Positions 53,366 to 64,000 of a stretch of 64,000 nt of DNA are shown in pieces. A program made the position numbers and the translations under genes. Every line of letters begins with the position of its first letter. The stretch's first letter is position 1. The stretch lies in contig JAKLJX010000027.1 in assembly GCA_023150945.1 (NCBI GenBank), positions 1 to 64,000 of the forward strand. The letters are read 5' to 3'. The DNA comes from a bacterium (lineage in GTDB: Bacteria > Zhuqueibacterota > Zhuqueibacteria > Zhuqueibacterales > Zhuqueibacteraceae). Below the pieces are notes generated by a model. It was not told the DNA's origin. It worked only from the letters and a program-made list of their open reading frames with translations, and made no database searches.

Positions 53366-54331
53366 CTAGGCCACGCCCGCCTTCAACAAATCATGCAAAT
53401 GCAGCATGCCGACCGGGCACTGCTCGGCATCGACGATGATCATCTGCATGATGTCGTGCTCTTCCATGATCTCGAGCACATTGGCCGCCAGCGTGCCCAG
53501 CGGCACGGTTTTGGGATGTGGTGTCATGATCTGCTGCGCGGCCAGATCATACACGGCTTGGCGGCGGCGCAGCAGCCGCCGCAAATCACCGTCGGTGACG
53601 ATGCCGGCGAGCTTGCCGTCGGCCGCGACCACGCAGGTGGCGCCAAAGCGCTTGCTGGTGATTTCCAAAATGACTTCTTCCAGCGTGGCGGTCAAGCCCA
53701 CGCGCGCGACGCGATCGCCGCTGTACATGATGTCGTCGATGCGCAGCAGCAGCTTGCGGCCGAGCGTGCCGCCGGGATGGCGCAGCGCAAAATCCGCCTG
53801 GGTGAAATGGCGTTTCTCCAGCAACGCGACCGCCAGCGCGTCACCCAGGGCCAGGGTGGCGGTGGTGCTGGCCGTGGGCGCGAGATCATGCGGGCAAGCC
53901 TCGCGTTTCACGCTGATGTCCAGAATCACATCGGCGCGCTCGGCCAGCGGCGAATGGCGGTTGGCCGTCATCACCAGGATGGGAATTCCCAGACGTTTGA
54001 ACAGCGGCAGCAGCAAATGAAATTCGTTGGTCGTGCCGCTTTTGGAAATGCAGATCACCACGTCGCCGGGCATCACCATGCCGAGGTCGCCGTGCGCCGC
54101 TTCCGCGGGATGAATGAACATCGCCGCGGTGCCGGTGCTGGAGAGCGTGGCCGCGATTTTCTGGGCGATGATCCCGCTCTTGCCGATGCCCGAGACGATC
54201 ACCCGGCCGCGGCAAGAGTAAAGCAATTCCACTGCGGCCTCGAAGCTGGCATCGAGACGAGGCGCCAACGCGGCCACGGCCTCGGCCTCGATGCGGAGGA
54301 CCTCACGGGCGATGTCGAGCAAGTTGGGCAT
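53366..54331 (-). CDS. kdsD: D-arabinose-5-phosphate isomerase
   Basis: This enzyme converts ribulose-5-phosphate to arabinose-5-phosphate, the precursor of Kdo. The 321-residue protein has an SIS domain (SGIGKSGIIAQKIAATLSST, about 48-67, then HPAEAAHGDLGM) and two CBS domains (from about 205) with IMYSGDRVARV and VTDGDLRRLL. It starts 35 bases after kdsA, the next enzyme of the pathway. The ATG at 54331 begins MPNLLDIAREVLRIEAEAVA. Confidence 0.95.
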   Translation of the reverse strand: MPNLLDIAREVLRIEAEAVAALAPRLDASFEAAVELLYSCRGRVIVSGIGKSGIIAQKIAATLSSTGTAAMFIHPAEAAHGDLGMVMPGDVVICISKSGTTNEFHLLLPLFKRLGIPILVMTANRHSPLAERADVILDISVKREACPHDLAPTASTTATLALGDALAVALLEKRHFTQADFALRHPGGTLGRKLLLRIDDIMYSGDRVARVGLTATLEEVILEITSKRFGATCVVAADGKLAGIVTDGDLRRLLRRRQAVYDLAAQQIMTPHPKTVPLGTLAANVLEIMEEHDIMQMIIVDAEQCPVGMLHLHDLLKAGVA

Positions 54332-54366
54332 GAGCGTTTGCTGCTGCGCCGGCACGTGATCCGCTC

Positions 54367-55197
54367 TCACCAAAACTTCCTGGTCATGTCCGCGATGGCT
54401 TTCGCCTGCGTCAGCAGCGCTTCCAGCTTGGCGATCGGCCATTGGCTGGCGGCGTCGCATTTTGCCTCCGCGGGATTGGGATGGGCTTCAATGAACAAGG
54501 CTTCGCAGCCGGCGGCCATGGCGGCGCGCGTCAGCGCCGGCACGAAATGCGGTTTACCGCCCGCCGGGTTCGATGAGGGCAGGCCGTAAACGCGCACCGA
54601 ATGCGTGGGATCGAACATGACCGGGTAGCCGAGACTGCGCATGGTCACCAGCGCGCGCATATCGACCACGAGATCGTGATAACCGTGGCAGGCGCCGCGC
54701 TCCGTCAGGATGATGTTGCGGTTGCCGGCGCGCTCGATTTTGCCGATGACGTTGCGCAGGTCGTCGGGATCGAGAAACTGGCCTTTCTTGACATTGACCA
54801 CGCGGCCGGTTTTGGCGACCGCCAGGGTGAGCGTGGTTTGCATGCAGAGATACGCCGGAATCTGGATCACATCCAAAACTTCGGCGCAGGCCTCGGCATC
54901 ATGCGCGTCGTGAATATCGGAAAGCACGGGCACGTCGAACTGCTCCTTGATGCGGCGCAGCAGCGCCAGCCCGGCGCGCAAGCCCGGACCCTGATAGCTC
55001 AGTTCGGAAGAACGATTGTCCTTGAGATAGGACGATTTGAAAATCAGCGGCAGGCCGACTTTGGCCGCGATGCCGCAAATGTGCTCGGCGGCCGTCATCA
55101 TGGTTTTTTCATCTTCGATGACGCACGGCCCGCAGATCAACACCAGCGGATGCTCACCGCCGAGTTTGATTTTTCCGATTTCGATGGTACGAGTCAT
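54367..55197 (-). CDS. kdsA: 3-deoxy-8-phosphooctulonate synthase
   Basis: KdsA condenses arabinose-5-phosphate with phosphoenolpyruvate to make Kdo-8-phosphate. The 276-residue protein has LVLICGPCVIEDEKTM near the start, the KDNRSSELSYQGPGL loop, VLSDIHDAHDAEAC and the C-terminal FDPTHSVRVYGLPS with EAHPNP. Length is normal. It is followed by kdsD and preceded by a duplicated pyrG fragment and an orphan nucleotidyltransferase. Confidence 0.97.
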   Translation of the reverse strand: MTRTIEIGKIKLGGEHPLVLICGPCVIEDEKTMMTAAEHICGIAAKVGLPLIFKSSYLKDNRSSELSYQGPGLRAGLALLRRIKEQFDVPVLSDIHDAHDAEACAEVLDVIQIPAYLCMQTTLTLAVAKTGRVVNVKKGQFLDPDDLRNVIGKIERAGNRNIILTERGACHGYHDLVVDMRALVTMRSLGYPVMFDPTHSVRVYGLPSSNPAGGKPHFVPALTRAAMAAGCEALFIEAHPNPAEAKCDAASQWPIAKLEALLTQAKAIADMTRKFW

Positions 55198-55219
55198 GAA
55201 CGAGCGATCCTCAAACTAA

Positions 55220-55262
55220 CAAAGCGCACAAGCGCAAATCCGGATGAAACTGCACGCCAACG
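55220..55262 (-). pseudogene. 43-bp remnant resembling the 3' region of pyrG
   Basis: Bases 55220-55262 match 55725-55767 inside pyrG at 40 of 43 positions. In the pyrG-equivalent frame the remnant reads VGVQFHPDLRLCAL against [14 protein letters not shown] in the intact gene. It lies between kdsA and the MNT gene. It is too short to be functional and marks a past rearrangement. Confidence 0.75.
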
Positions 55263-55289
55263 GAGGAGGAATAGCCTTCCTGTTCCTTC

Positions 55290-55586
55290 TCAAACATGAA
55301 TCGCCTCTTGCAAAAGGCGGCTGTTGCGGTGAGGCTGCACGTCCTTCTCCCGGCAGATACCGACTTGCCGATGGCAAGAGGCTCTCAATTGATCCCGCAA
55401 CTTCATTTTCTTGTCAAAGAGATCATCGGTGCCGGGTTCGAACTCAGCCAACAGGTCGATATCGCTCTCTTTCGCTTGTTCGCCCCGGGCAAAGGAACCG
55501 ACGAGACCCAATCTCACAATGCGAAAGTCGGTTCTGAGTGTCTGGCGGTGCTTGCGCAAGGACTCGAGAACCTGATCGGTGTTCAA
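55290..55586 (-). CDS. Orphan MNT-type nucleotidyltransferase
   Basis: The 98-residue protein is a minimal nucleotidyltransferase with the active-site pattern GSFARGEQAKESDIDLLAEF (about 30-49). The C-terminal tail ends in LLQEAIHV, like other family members. Such proteins are the antitoxin-like half of MNT/HEPN pairs, where they AMPylate the HEPN RNase. No HEPN gene lies beside it; the flanks are pyrG and kdsA. The start is a TTG next to AGG, and is uncertain. Context suggests that it arrived by insertion. Confidence 0.75.
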   Translation of the reverse strand: MNTDQVLESLRKHRQTLRTDFRIVRLGLVGSFARGEQAKESDIDLLAEFEPGTDDLFDKKMKLRDQLRASCHRQVGICREKDVQPHRNSRLLQEAIHV

Positions 55587-55664
55587 CCTCGGGCGTCCTC
55601 CTGGTCTTGCGGGACAACGGTTGCAGCAGAAAGACCGGTAGCCGGCTCTCTGCGCTGCCGGTCT

Positions 55665-58092
<2,428 letters not shown>

Positions 58093-58323
58093 GGCCACAC
58101 CCGGTCAGGATCGGTTCGTTGCAGTTCGTGTTGATCAATCTCTTGCCAAATCATGTGCGCCGCCGGCGGTCGTGCCATTTGGTCAATCGGTCGGGATCAC
58201 ACGCTGCCGGCGCCAGCCAGCCAGCCGCAGCCTCATGCTTGGTGTCCGAGCCGGCCTGCGACGGAATGCGGCGACCAGGAAAGCGCAGGCGTTGATCATG
58301 CCCGCCGCGCGGAACGGGCGGGC

Positions 58324-58611
58324 CTAGCCGATGACTTTCGGCACCGAGAAATAGCCGAGCTTGTGCGCGGGCGCATTTTGCAGAATTTCTTCCACTGAGT
58401 TGTCCTGCGCCACCCGGTCTTCGCGAAAGACGTTGCAGAGGTCGAGCACATGCGCCGTGGCCGGCACGTTCTCCACGTTGAGCTCTTTGAGCTGTTCCAC
58501 GTAGCCTACGATGGCATCCAATTCCCGAGCGAGACGGGCCAGCTCCTCTTCACTGAAAGTGAGCTTGGCGAGCCGGGCGAGATGCCTTGTTTCTTCAATG
58601 GAGATCGACAT
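58324..58611 (-). CDS. gatC: Aspartyl/glutamyl-tRNA amidotransferase subunit C
   Basis: GatC stabilises the GatAB complex that makes Gln-tRNA or Asn-tRNA by transamidation. The 95-residue protein has the family pattern ETRHLARLAKLTFSEEELAR and NVENVPATAHVLDLCNVFRE, and ends with GYFSVPKVIG. gatA and gatB are not in the window. A good promoter lies about 60 bases upstream. The gap of 231 bases to kdsB holds no gene. Confidence 0.95.
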   Translation of the reverse strand: MSISIEETRHLARLAKLTFSEEELARLARELDAIVGYVEQLKELNVENVPATAHVLDLCNVFREDRVAQDNSVEEILQNAPAHKLGYFSVPKVIG

Positions 58612-58674
58612 AATAATCGGAAATGTTGCAGTCCATTAATTCTTGGCTCGACGTTTGCTGAACGGCAGCGCACT

Positions 58675-58702
58675 AATATAAAAGAAGCCGCGTCAGAGTC
58701 AA
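58675..58702 (-). promoter_or_regulatory. Sigma-70-type promoter of the gatC-kdsB-pyrG run
   Basis: On the minus strand, TTGACT (58702-58697) is followed after 16 bases by TATATT (58680-58675). Transcription would start near 58668, about 57 bases before gatC. Most downstream genes to about 37.6 kb are co-directional with short gaps. Confidence 0.6.
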
Positions 58703-58776
58703 GGTTTAATCCCTCGCCACGCGCGTGCTTTTTGTCTTTGTTGAGGTTAAGCGTGAAATGACGCGCTTCTCGCGAA

Positions 58777-61386
58777 TCAAAACATGAAGCCGCCACCAGC
58801 CGTGACCAGTTTCCCCTCGGCCGAGCCTGCAATTCCGACAGAAAACGTGAAAGTGCGATAGATCGGCGCCAGCCACAAACCGCCGCCCAGGCTCGTGTGC
58901 CAGCCGCCCGGACTTTGGGATTCAAACCAAACACGGCCGGCATCTCCAAAAACAAAGAGGCCGAAATCGGTGGGAAAGACGATTTTGGTGCGCACGAGAT
59001 AAGCGCGCAACTCAGCGTTGCCGATGGCGGCGGCTTCGCCCGCAAAGCGTTCCCGCCGGAACCCCCGCACCGAGGCATTGCCGCCGGCATAGGCCGCCTC
59101 GTAATAAGGAAACGCCTCGCCCCATATTTTTTCGCCGGCGGTGCGCAGCGCCAGCGTCAACCGCGACAACGGTGAATAGTAAAGCCGCAATTCCGCCGCA
59201 CCCTTGGTGAAAGCGCTGTTGTTGTCGAATACCGCCGGCACGTGCGCCACCCGGCTGCTGGCGTACAAGCCGCGGGTGGTGGCCACCGGCCGGTCGCGCA
59301 AATCCAACTCCAGGCGGCTGCTCAACTCTGCCAAGCCGTTGATGGTCACGCCGAAAGGCCGGGTCTGCCGGACGAAGGTGTTTTCTTCCGCATCCGTGTC
59401 AGTGTATTTCAGAGCGCCGGCCACGCTGGCGTGCAAATACGGCAACAAATCGCAGCGCAAGGAAGGTTGCAGCCAGTATTCGTGCGTGCGCACACGATAA
59501 TAATCAGTGAGATTGGTTGTTCCCGCCTGCGCCACCGCGCGCGGCGACTGGTTGCCGAAGCCGTGAAAATTGCGCACTTCACGCGGCACCGTGGCACCGG
59601 CCTCCAGACCGAAGCGAACGTGCTTGATCACATCCACGAGGTCAGCGGTGTAGCGCAGCCGAAATGCGCCGGTGGCAAAGGCCAGATTGCCGCGCAGCGT
59701 CATCTTGTAGTCATAGGGATGTTTGCGAAAGGCGTAATGATACCAGGCTTGGCCGTGACCGAGGAACAGGCCGTCATCAGGAGTGTAGGCCAAAAACGGA
59801 ATCGGCCTGGCCTCTCCGCCATAGTCGGGCCGGGCGGGTTTGTCCTCGTGGCGATTGACGAGGGAATCGCTCGTGCCGAGCTGCCGGCGCATGCCGGTGC
59901 CACTGACCCGGGTCGTGCCGGCGACATCATAGATGACGGTTGCGCCGCCGGCTTCATTGACGAATTCATCTTCGCCCGCGCCGCCAATCAGGCGCACGGT
60001 AATGCCTGTGCCGGCGTGGCCGCGCGCCACCGCTTTGTCCCGGCCGCCCATCAGGAACAGGCGTAATTCCTTGGTCTCATTGCGAAAGAAGGTACGCTGA
60101 AACAACAGGTCATCTTTCTTTTCGCCGGATTCATCATCGTACTTGAAGATTTTGACCGTGACCTGATCTTTCATGCTGCGGTCGATTTCGGCATACTCCG
60201 GTTTGTCGCTCATTTTGATCTCGACATGCTCCGCGAGCAGGCGATAGTATTGCCGCGCCGCCTCGGGCATGTGATTGCGGCGTTGCTTCAGCCTCTGCTC
60301 CAACTCCGGCCCGTTGATTTCATACACCGCCGGGGGCAATTGTCTTACGGCATATGCCAGCACGGAATCAGTGAGGCCGGCGACAAACGCCTCCGTCACC
60401 TGCTGGAATTCCGGCCACGACAGCCGGTTCAGAAATTTGCGGTCGGTGTGGCGGCCGGAGTGGGTCAGGCTCACGATATCGGGTTCCTGCTTGGCGAAAT
60501 TCTCGAGTTGTTTGACGACGTAGCGCCGTTCGGCAAACGCGGGCAGCAGGCCGTCGAATTTGGCAAAGGCCTGATCGCGGTCGCGCGGAATCGGCAGCCA
60601 AATCTTTTTGGTGCCCTCGCTGAAGCGCGCCCAGCGCCACTGATCGGGATGGCGATCCCAATCGCCGAGAAAAATATCCAGCAACCGCGCGCGCAAATAG
60701 GCGCGCGGCTCCACATAGTCGTCGTTGTCTTCCTGCAGTTCCACGAAGAGATCATCGCTGCCGACGATTTTTTTGGAGCCGGCAAAGCCGGTTTCGCCGT
60801 TGGGGCCATCCGCCGGCCGCTCTTCGATCATGCCCAGCAGCCCGCCAAACTCCTGCCGGAATTCTCCCAGGCGTGGATCATCCGGCATGATGACGAGCAG
60901 GGGATTGGCATGCAACACGCCCGCAGCTTCGGCAATGGCCGGCACCACCAGCGCGGCGTAAGGATGCGCGCTGCTGATCTGATCCTGGATGATGTCGGCG
61001 GCCACGGTTTCGTGCAACTCCGGCGGCAAAGTTTTGCTCGGGTCTTTGTCCAGCGAGCGAAAGGCAAACTCGCGGCCGTCTCCGGATTTGAAACGCAGTG
61101 ACTTGGTTTGCAGACCACCGCCTTTTTTTGAAGGGGTCAGGCCGCCGGCAAAATTCGCCAGATCGAGAACCGGCACGGTCACCGGCGCAGCCCAGACATC
61201 ACGATAATGCGCGCCGAAGAAGAAGCGATGCAATCCGCCGCGAACGTAAAGTGCACCCGGCACGCGCACTTCACTCTTTGCGGCTTGCGTGGCAGCTTCA
61301 TTCGCGTTATTTTGTTGCCCGTTGGCCCCGCGCGCCAACGCGAGCAGGCAGATCAACAGCAACGGCGTGGCAAGCTGGCGTGGCAT
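58777..61386 (-). CDS. Kinase-like domain fused to a BamA/TamA-type outer-membrane barrel
   Basis: The 869-residue protein has a signal peptide (about 1-23). The N-terminal domain (about 35-300) has an atypical kinase-like pattern: KSLRFKSGDGREFAFRSLDK, DIFLGDWDRHPDQWRWARF (about 238-256) and IPRDRDQAFAKFDGL. The DxDRH...DxDQAF arrangement recalls secreted kinases. A middle region with VTVKIF leads to a C-terminal barrel (about 540-869) of the BamA/TamA surface-antigen type, with GGNASVRGFRRERFAG and a terminal F. Bacteroidota relatives often also have a metallophosphatase domain, absent here. Start ATG 61386 has AGAGGA. Frame extension to 62295 is rejected. Confidence 0.82.
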   Translation of the reverse strand: MPRQLATPLLLICLLALARGANGQQNNANEAATQAAKSEVRVPGALYVRGGLHRFFFGAHYRDVWAAPVTVPVLDLANFAGGLTPSKKGGGLQTKSLRFKSGDGREFAFRSLDKDPSKTLPPELHETVAADIIQDQISSAHPYAALVVPAIAEAAGVLHANPLLVIMPDDPRLGEFRQEFGGLLGMIEERPADGPNGETGFAGSKKIVGSDDLFVELQEDNDDYVEPRAYLRARLLDIFLGDWDRHPDQWRWARFSEGTKKIWLPIPRDRDQAFAKFDGLLPAFAERRYVVKQLENFAKQEPDIVSLTHSGRHTDRKFLNRLSWPEFQQVTEAFVAGLTDSVLAYAVRQLPPAVYEINGPELEQRLKQRRNHMPEAARQYYRLLAEHVEIKMSDKPEYAEIDRSMKDQVTVKIFKYDDESGEKKDDLLFQRTFFRNETKELRLFLMGGRDKAVARGHAGTGITVRLIGGAGEDEFVNEAGGATVIYDVAGTTRVSGTGMRRQLGTSDSLVNRHEDKPARPDYGGEARPIPFLAYTPDDGLFLGHGQAWYHYAFRKHPYDYKMTLRGNLAFATGAFRLRYTADLVDVIKHVRFGLEAGATVPREVRNFHGFGNQSPRAVAQAGTTNLTDYYRVRTHEYWLQPSLRCDLLPYLHASVAGALKYTDTDAEENTFVRQTRPFGVTINGLAELSSRLELDLRDRPVATTRGLYASSRVAHVPAVFDNNSAFTKGAAELRLYYSPLSRLTLALRTAGEKIWGEAFPYYEAAYAGGNASVRGFRRERFAGEAAAIGNAELRAYLVRTKIVFPTDFGLFVFGDAGRVWFESQSPGGWHTSLGGGLWLAPIYRTFTFSVGIAGSAEGKLVTAGGGFMF

Positions 61387-61524
61387 TGGATTCCTCTTTG
61401 GGATGGCAGTGATGCGACAAGCCCTGGGTGCCGGTGCGCAGCGCCGGGCAGGCATGCCGCCAGTTCGCGCCTGCTGAAAGCTTCCTCCGAAAATCAATAT
61501 GGCCGTCAATAAGCCAAACCACCT

Positions 61525-62739
61525 GTGAAAAGTCAAGCACAAAGCCGCCACAGGCCGGCGCCTCCCGCGTCCGCCGCGCCTTCCGCCTCGCCGCCGGCCG
61601 GCCGCAGAAATGTCGTCACGCTCGGCGTGGTGAGCCTGCTGAACGACATGGCAGCGGAGATGGTTTATCCCATCATCCCGATATTTCTCACCACCGTGCT
61701 GGCCGCGCCGGTGGCCATCGTCGGTTTGATTGAAGGCATTGCCGAAGCCACGGCCAGCGTGCTGAAGGTCTTTTCCGGCTGGCTGTCCGATCGCTGGCAA
61801 TCGCGCAAACGTTTCGTTACCGGCGGCTACACGCTCGCGGCAGTTGCCAAGATCTTGCTGGCGCTGGCCGCCGCCTGGCCGCAGGTTTTGCTCGCGCGCT
61901 TCGTCGATCGCGCCGGCAAGGGCCTGCGCACCGCCGCCCGCGATGCGCTCATCGCCGATTCCACTGCTGCCCATCAGCGCGGCGCCGCGTTCGGTTTGCA
62001 TCGCGGACTCGACACCGCCGGCGCGGTGCTCGGCCCGCTGCTCGGGCTGGCCTTGCTGCAGATTTTGCAGAACGATTATCGTACAATCTTCTTGATTTCC
62101 GCGGTGCCCGCGCTGCTGGCGGTGTTGCTGCTGATCGCGTTGGTGCGCGAACCGCAGCGCAGCGCCGGCAATCTGCCGGCGGCGGAACTTCTGAAGTGGC
62201 GGCAATGCGATCCCGCCTTCAAGAAATTCTTGCTGGCCAGTGCCCTGTTTGCGCTGGGCAACAGCTCCGACGCGTTTCTCATCCTGCGGGCACAAGCGCT
62301 CGGCTATTCCACCAGCGCTGCCGTGCTGCTGTTTGTGGTCTTCAATGCCGTCTATGCTCTGCTTGCCTTCCCGCTCGGCAAACTTGCCGACCGCTTCGGC
62401 GCGCGACCATTGCTCGCTGCTTCGTTCTTGCTATTCGCATTGATCTATGCCGGTTTCGGCCGCGCCGGACACGCTGCCTGGCTGTGGTTGTTGTTTCCGC
62501 TGTATGGCTTGTACATGGCGATGAGTGAGGGCGTGGGCAAGGCTTACATCGCGGGCTTGGTGCCGGCGGAAAGGCGGGGCACGGCGCTGGGCTTGTTCTA
62601 CACCGTCACCGGCGTGATCACTCTGCTGGCCAGCACCGTGGCCGGGCTGTTGTGGAGTTATCTCGGACCGGCAGCGCCGTTCTACTTCGGTGCGGTCCTG
62701 GCGCTGCTGGCGTGCGGGGTTTTTGTGAATTCGAAATAG
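61525..62739 (+). CDS. MFS transporter
   Basis: The 404-residue protein has twelve helices in the MFS pattern, with VSLLNDMAAEMVYPIIPIFL, the loop 2-3 motif GWLSDRWQSRKRFVTGG and LARFVDRAGKGLRTAARDAL. It belongs to a family of drug or metabolite exporters. The substrate cannot be read from sequence. The GTG start has no strong ribosome site. It is divergent from the barrel gene and convergent with the following secreted-protein gene. Confidence 0.88.
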   Translation: MKSQAQSRHRPAPPASAAPSASPPAGRRNVVTLGVVSLLNDMAAEMVYPIIPIFLTTVLAAPVAIVGLIEGIAEATASVLKVFSGWLSDRWQSRKRFVTGGYTLAAVAKILLALAAAWPQVLLARFVDRAGKGLRTAARDALIADSTAAHQRGAAFGLHRGLDTAGAVLGPLLGLALLQILQNDYRTIFLISAVPALLAVLLLIALVREPQRSAGNLPAAELLKWRQCDPAFKKFLLASALFALGNSSDAFLILRAQALGYSTSAAVLLFVVFNAVYALLAFPLGKLADRFGARPLLAASFLLFALIYAGFGRAGHAAWLWLLFPLYGLYMAMSEGVGKAYIAGLVPAERRGTALGLFYTVTGVITLLASTVAGLLWSYLGPAAPFYFGAVLALLACGVFVNSK

Positions 62740-62781
62740 CGTCGACTTCCAACATTGGACGAATCATGCGGGGTATCGACC

Positions 62782-62878
62782 GGATTCACATGATTGACAG
62801 GATTGTGTGGTTCGGTCAATGCGCGCGGGTTGCGATCAAAAACAAAAATCCAGTGAATCCTGTTAATCCTGTCCATCC
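62782..62878. repeat. Dispersed inverted repeat, family R4
   Basis: The left arm (62782-62803) includes ATTGACAGGATT. The right arm (62847-62878) reads GTGAATCCTGTTAATCCTGT and is partly its inverse. The ACAGGATTAACAGGATT motif is a widespread dispersed repeat in environmental bacteria. Only one copy is in this window. It lies between convergent genes. Confidence 0.6.
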
Positions 62879-62899
62879 TTTGTTGGCGCGCAAAACAAC

Positions 62900-62930
62900 A
62901 AAGCCCCGCGGTGTGACCACGGGGCTTTGT
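62900..62930. terminator. Intrinsic terminator between convergent genes
   Basis: AAAGCCCCGCGGT (62900-62912) pairs with ACCACGGGGCTTT (62916-62928) around a 3-base loop, with one mismatch. A T-rich tail follows on the plus strand, and an A-rich run before it gives T residues on the minus strand. It can stop the MFS gene and the secreted-protein gene. Confidence 0.8.
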
Positions 62931-62952
62931 AATTTTCATCATCAATCGTGCC

Positions 62953-64000
62953 TCAGCGCAAGAACACCAGCCGCCGCGTCACCACTTGCCGGCTGCCGGA
63001 TTCTCCTTCAAAAAACAGCCGCAACAGATAGATGCCGCTGCTCACCGTCCGTCCCGCGCTGTCTTTGCCTTCCCAACGCAGCGTGTGCCGGCCCGCTTGC
63101 CAGCGTTGGTCGGATAACTCGGCGACGCGCTGGCCCTGCAAGTTGTAAATCACCGCGCGCAACAATCCGTTCTCCGGCAAATCCAGCGGCCACAGCGTGC
63201 CGGAATTGAACGGATTCGGGTAATTCGGCGCCAGCGCGAAGGCCCGCGGCAGTGCGGAGCTGGCGGCCACCGAGGTTTCTCCCCGTTTGACCTCCGGCAC
63301 GCCGTTGAGCGAGAGATCAACCGCCCACAAATCCGGATTGCCGTCATCCGTGTCGCCCTCATTCATCGCCTCGCCGGAGAGCACGTTACCGTCATCGAAA
63401 TGAACGGTGATTTGCACCCGCCGCGTCAGCCAATCCAAATCATTGTCTTCGCCGTTGCTGTCGCTCGCGCCCGGGGCCAGGCCGCCGCCGGCAAACGTGA
63501 GCGTCACTGCCTGGGAGGTGACGTTATCATTGTTCTCTTCCACGTCGGGGGTCACCGTAAAGCTGTTACCGTTGCGGAAGAGATCGAACGCGCTTTCGTC
63601 CTGGCCGGCGATCTCCACCTGGGTGAGGCGCGCGACTTCCGACAGATTGAACACGCGGCAGGTGAAAAATTCCCATTCATTGTGCGGATCGATCTCGACC
63701 CGCGCCGCCACGCGCACCGGTGTGAACGCCAGCGTTGTGAACACACTGTCAGCGGAGTTCACTTCGTTGCCCTCGCGGTCGCGGTTGCGCACACGAAAAT
63801 GATAGCGCGTGTCCGGCGTCAAACCTGACAAGGTGATTTCGTGACGGGTGAGAAACGTGCTGGTCCAGGGCGTTTGCTGGCCGTAGGCTGCCGTCGTGCC
63901 GTATTCGATTTGCGTCTGCGCCGCCTTGTTGGTGCGCCACACGATGGTGGCGGCATTGGCGGTCACCGGCCCGATCCTTAGCTCGGAGATGAAAAAGGTG
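62953..64000 (-). CDS. Secreted fibronectin-type protein with T9SS-type sorting domain (5'-truncated by window)
   Basis: The frame is open to the right edge of the window, so the N terminus lies outside. The visible 349 residues hold a fibronectin type III domain (ATIVWRTNKAAQTQIEYGTT, HEITLSGLTPDTRYHFRVR), a beta-rich middle region and a C-terminal sorting-like domain: NYPNPFNSGTLWPL, then AVIYNLQGQRVAELS and SGIYLLRLFFEGESGSRQVV. Such proteins are exported through the type IX system and kept at the cell surface. The true start cannot be seen; a GTG at 63966 is internal. Confidence 0.85.
   Translation of the reverse strand, partial: TFFISELRIGPVTANAATIVWRTNKAAQTQIEYGTTAAYGQQTPWTSTFLTRHEITLSGLTPDTRYHFRVRNRDREGNEVNSADSVFTTLAFTPVRVAARVEIDPHNEWEFFTCRVFNLSEVARLTQVEIAGQDESAFDLFRNGNSFTVTPDVEENNDNVTSQAVTLTFAGGGLAPGASDSNGEDNDLDWLTRRVQITVHFDDGNVLSGEAMNEGDTDDGNPDLWAVDLSLNGVPEVKRGETSVAASSALPRAFALAPNYPNPFNSGTLWPLDLPENGLLRAVIYNLQGQRVAELSDQRWQAGRHTLRWEGKDSAGRTVSSGIYLLRLFFEGESGSRQVVTRRLVFLR

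Noticed and set aside
55290-55430. Possible frameshift in the C-terminal part of the MNT gene
   Set aside because: The tail aligns with the usual family end (LLQEAIHV against the common LREVVYV) without a shift, so the gene looks intact.
61387-62295. N-terminal extension of the kinase-like/barrel protein by about 300 residues
   Set aside because: It is antisense to the MFS gene. The ATG at 61386 has a good AGAGGA site and a signal peptide right after it.

Overview
The window looks like chromosomal DNA of a GC-rich, Gram-negative, aerobically respiring bacterium of the FCB superphylum. The evidence is the combination of a SusC/SusD outer-membrane pair, C-terminal (T9SS type A-like) sorting domains on several secreted proteins, a complete Kdo branch (kdsA, kdsB, kdsD), LptA/B/C lipopolysaccharide export, and sigma-54. 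Candidate phylum KSB1 or a neighbour would fit, but that placement is inference from gene content only. No rRNA, tRNA, CRISPR array, insertion sequence or prophage was seen.

Region 1 (1-2.8 kb): a DUF1566 lectin-fold protein, then on the minus strand a small CxxH/CxxC protein followed by a SpoIIE/PP2C-type phosphatase. Region 2 (2.8-13 kb, plus strand): an aa3-type cytochrome oxidase operon behind a good housekeeping-type promoter. It encodes a periplasmic blue-copper protein, CoxB, CoxA, two CoxC paralogues, two tiny membrane proteins, subunit IV, heme A synthase, heme O synthase, a DinB-fold protein, Sco1 and a DUF420 protein. Structural subunits, heme a synthesis and copper delivery are therefore encoded together. 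NfeD, an SPFH protein and a methyltransferase follow.

Region 3 (15-20.6 kb): an AmpG-like transporter with a large beta-rich insertion, an unrecognised membrane protein with an Arg-rich tail, and a glycogen-debranching-type enzyme. Region 4 (21-37.3 kb) is the most accessory-looking part. It holds PEGA- and carboxypeptidase-regulatory-like surface proteins, a GAF/sigma-54 activator overlapping a transmembrane Ser/Thr kinase, a kelch protein with a sorting tail, a DUF5683 protein, and a SusC/SusD pair preceded by a sigma-54-type promoter and a perfect palindrome. A heparinase-like lyase with a sorting tail is convergent to the pair. rpoN itself lies at 47.5-49.0 kb.

Region 5 (37.5-58.6 kb, all minus strand) is a long housekeeping run read from a promoter in front of gatC: gatC, kdsB, pyrG, an orphan MNT nucleotidyltransferase, kdsA, kdsD, a DUF1579 protein, a lipid A acyltransferase, lptC, lptA, lptB, rpoN, hslV, hslU, argF, a FemAB/GNAT protein, three glycosyltransferases, fdhD and a bacterial homologue of the tRNA-queuosine mannosyltransferase. 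Region 6 (58.8-64 kb): a kinase-like domain fused to a BamA/TamA-type barrel, an MFS transporter, and the 3' part of a secreted protein with a sorting tail that runs off the window.

Four families of short dispersed, partly palindromic repeats sit in the intergenic spaces. Two are seen twice as R3 and R2 (15.4/20.6 kb and 21.0/34.5 kb), one twice as R1 (43.3/51.0 kb), and one once as R4 (62.8 kb). A second copy of a 43-bp piece of pyrG lies beside the MNT gene.
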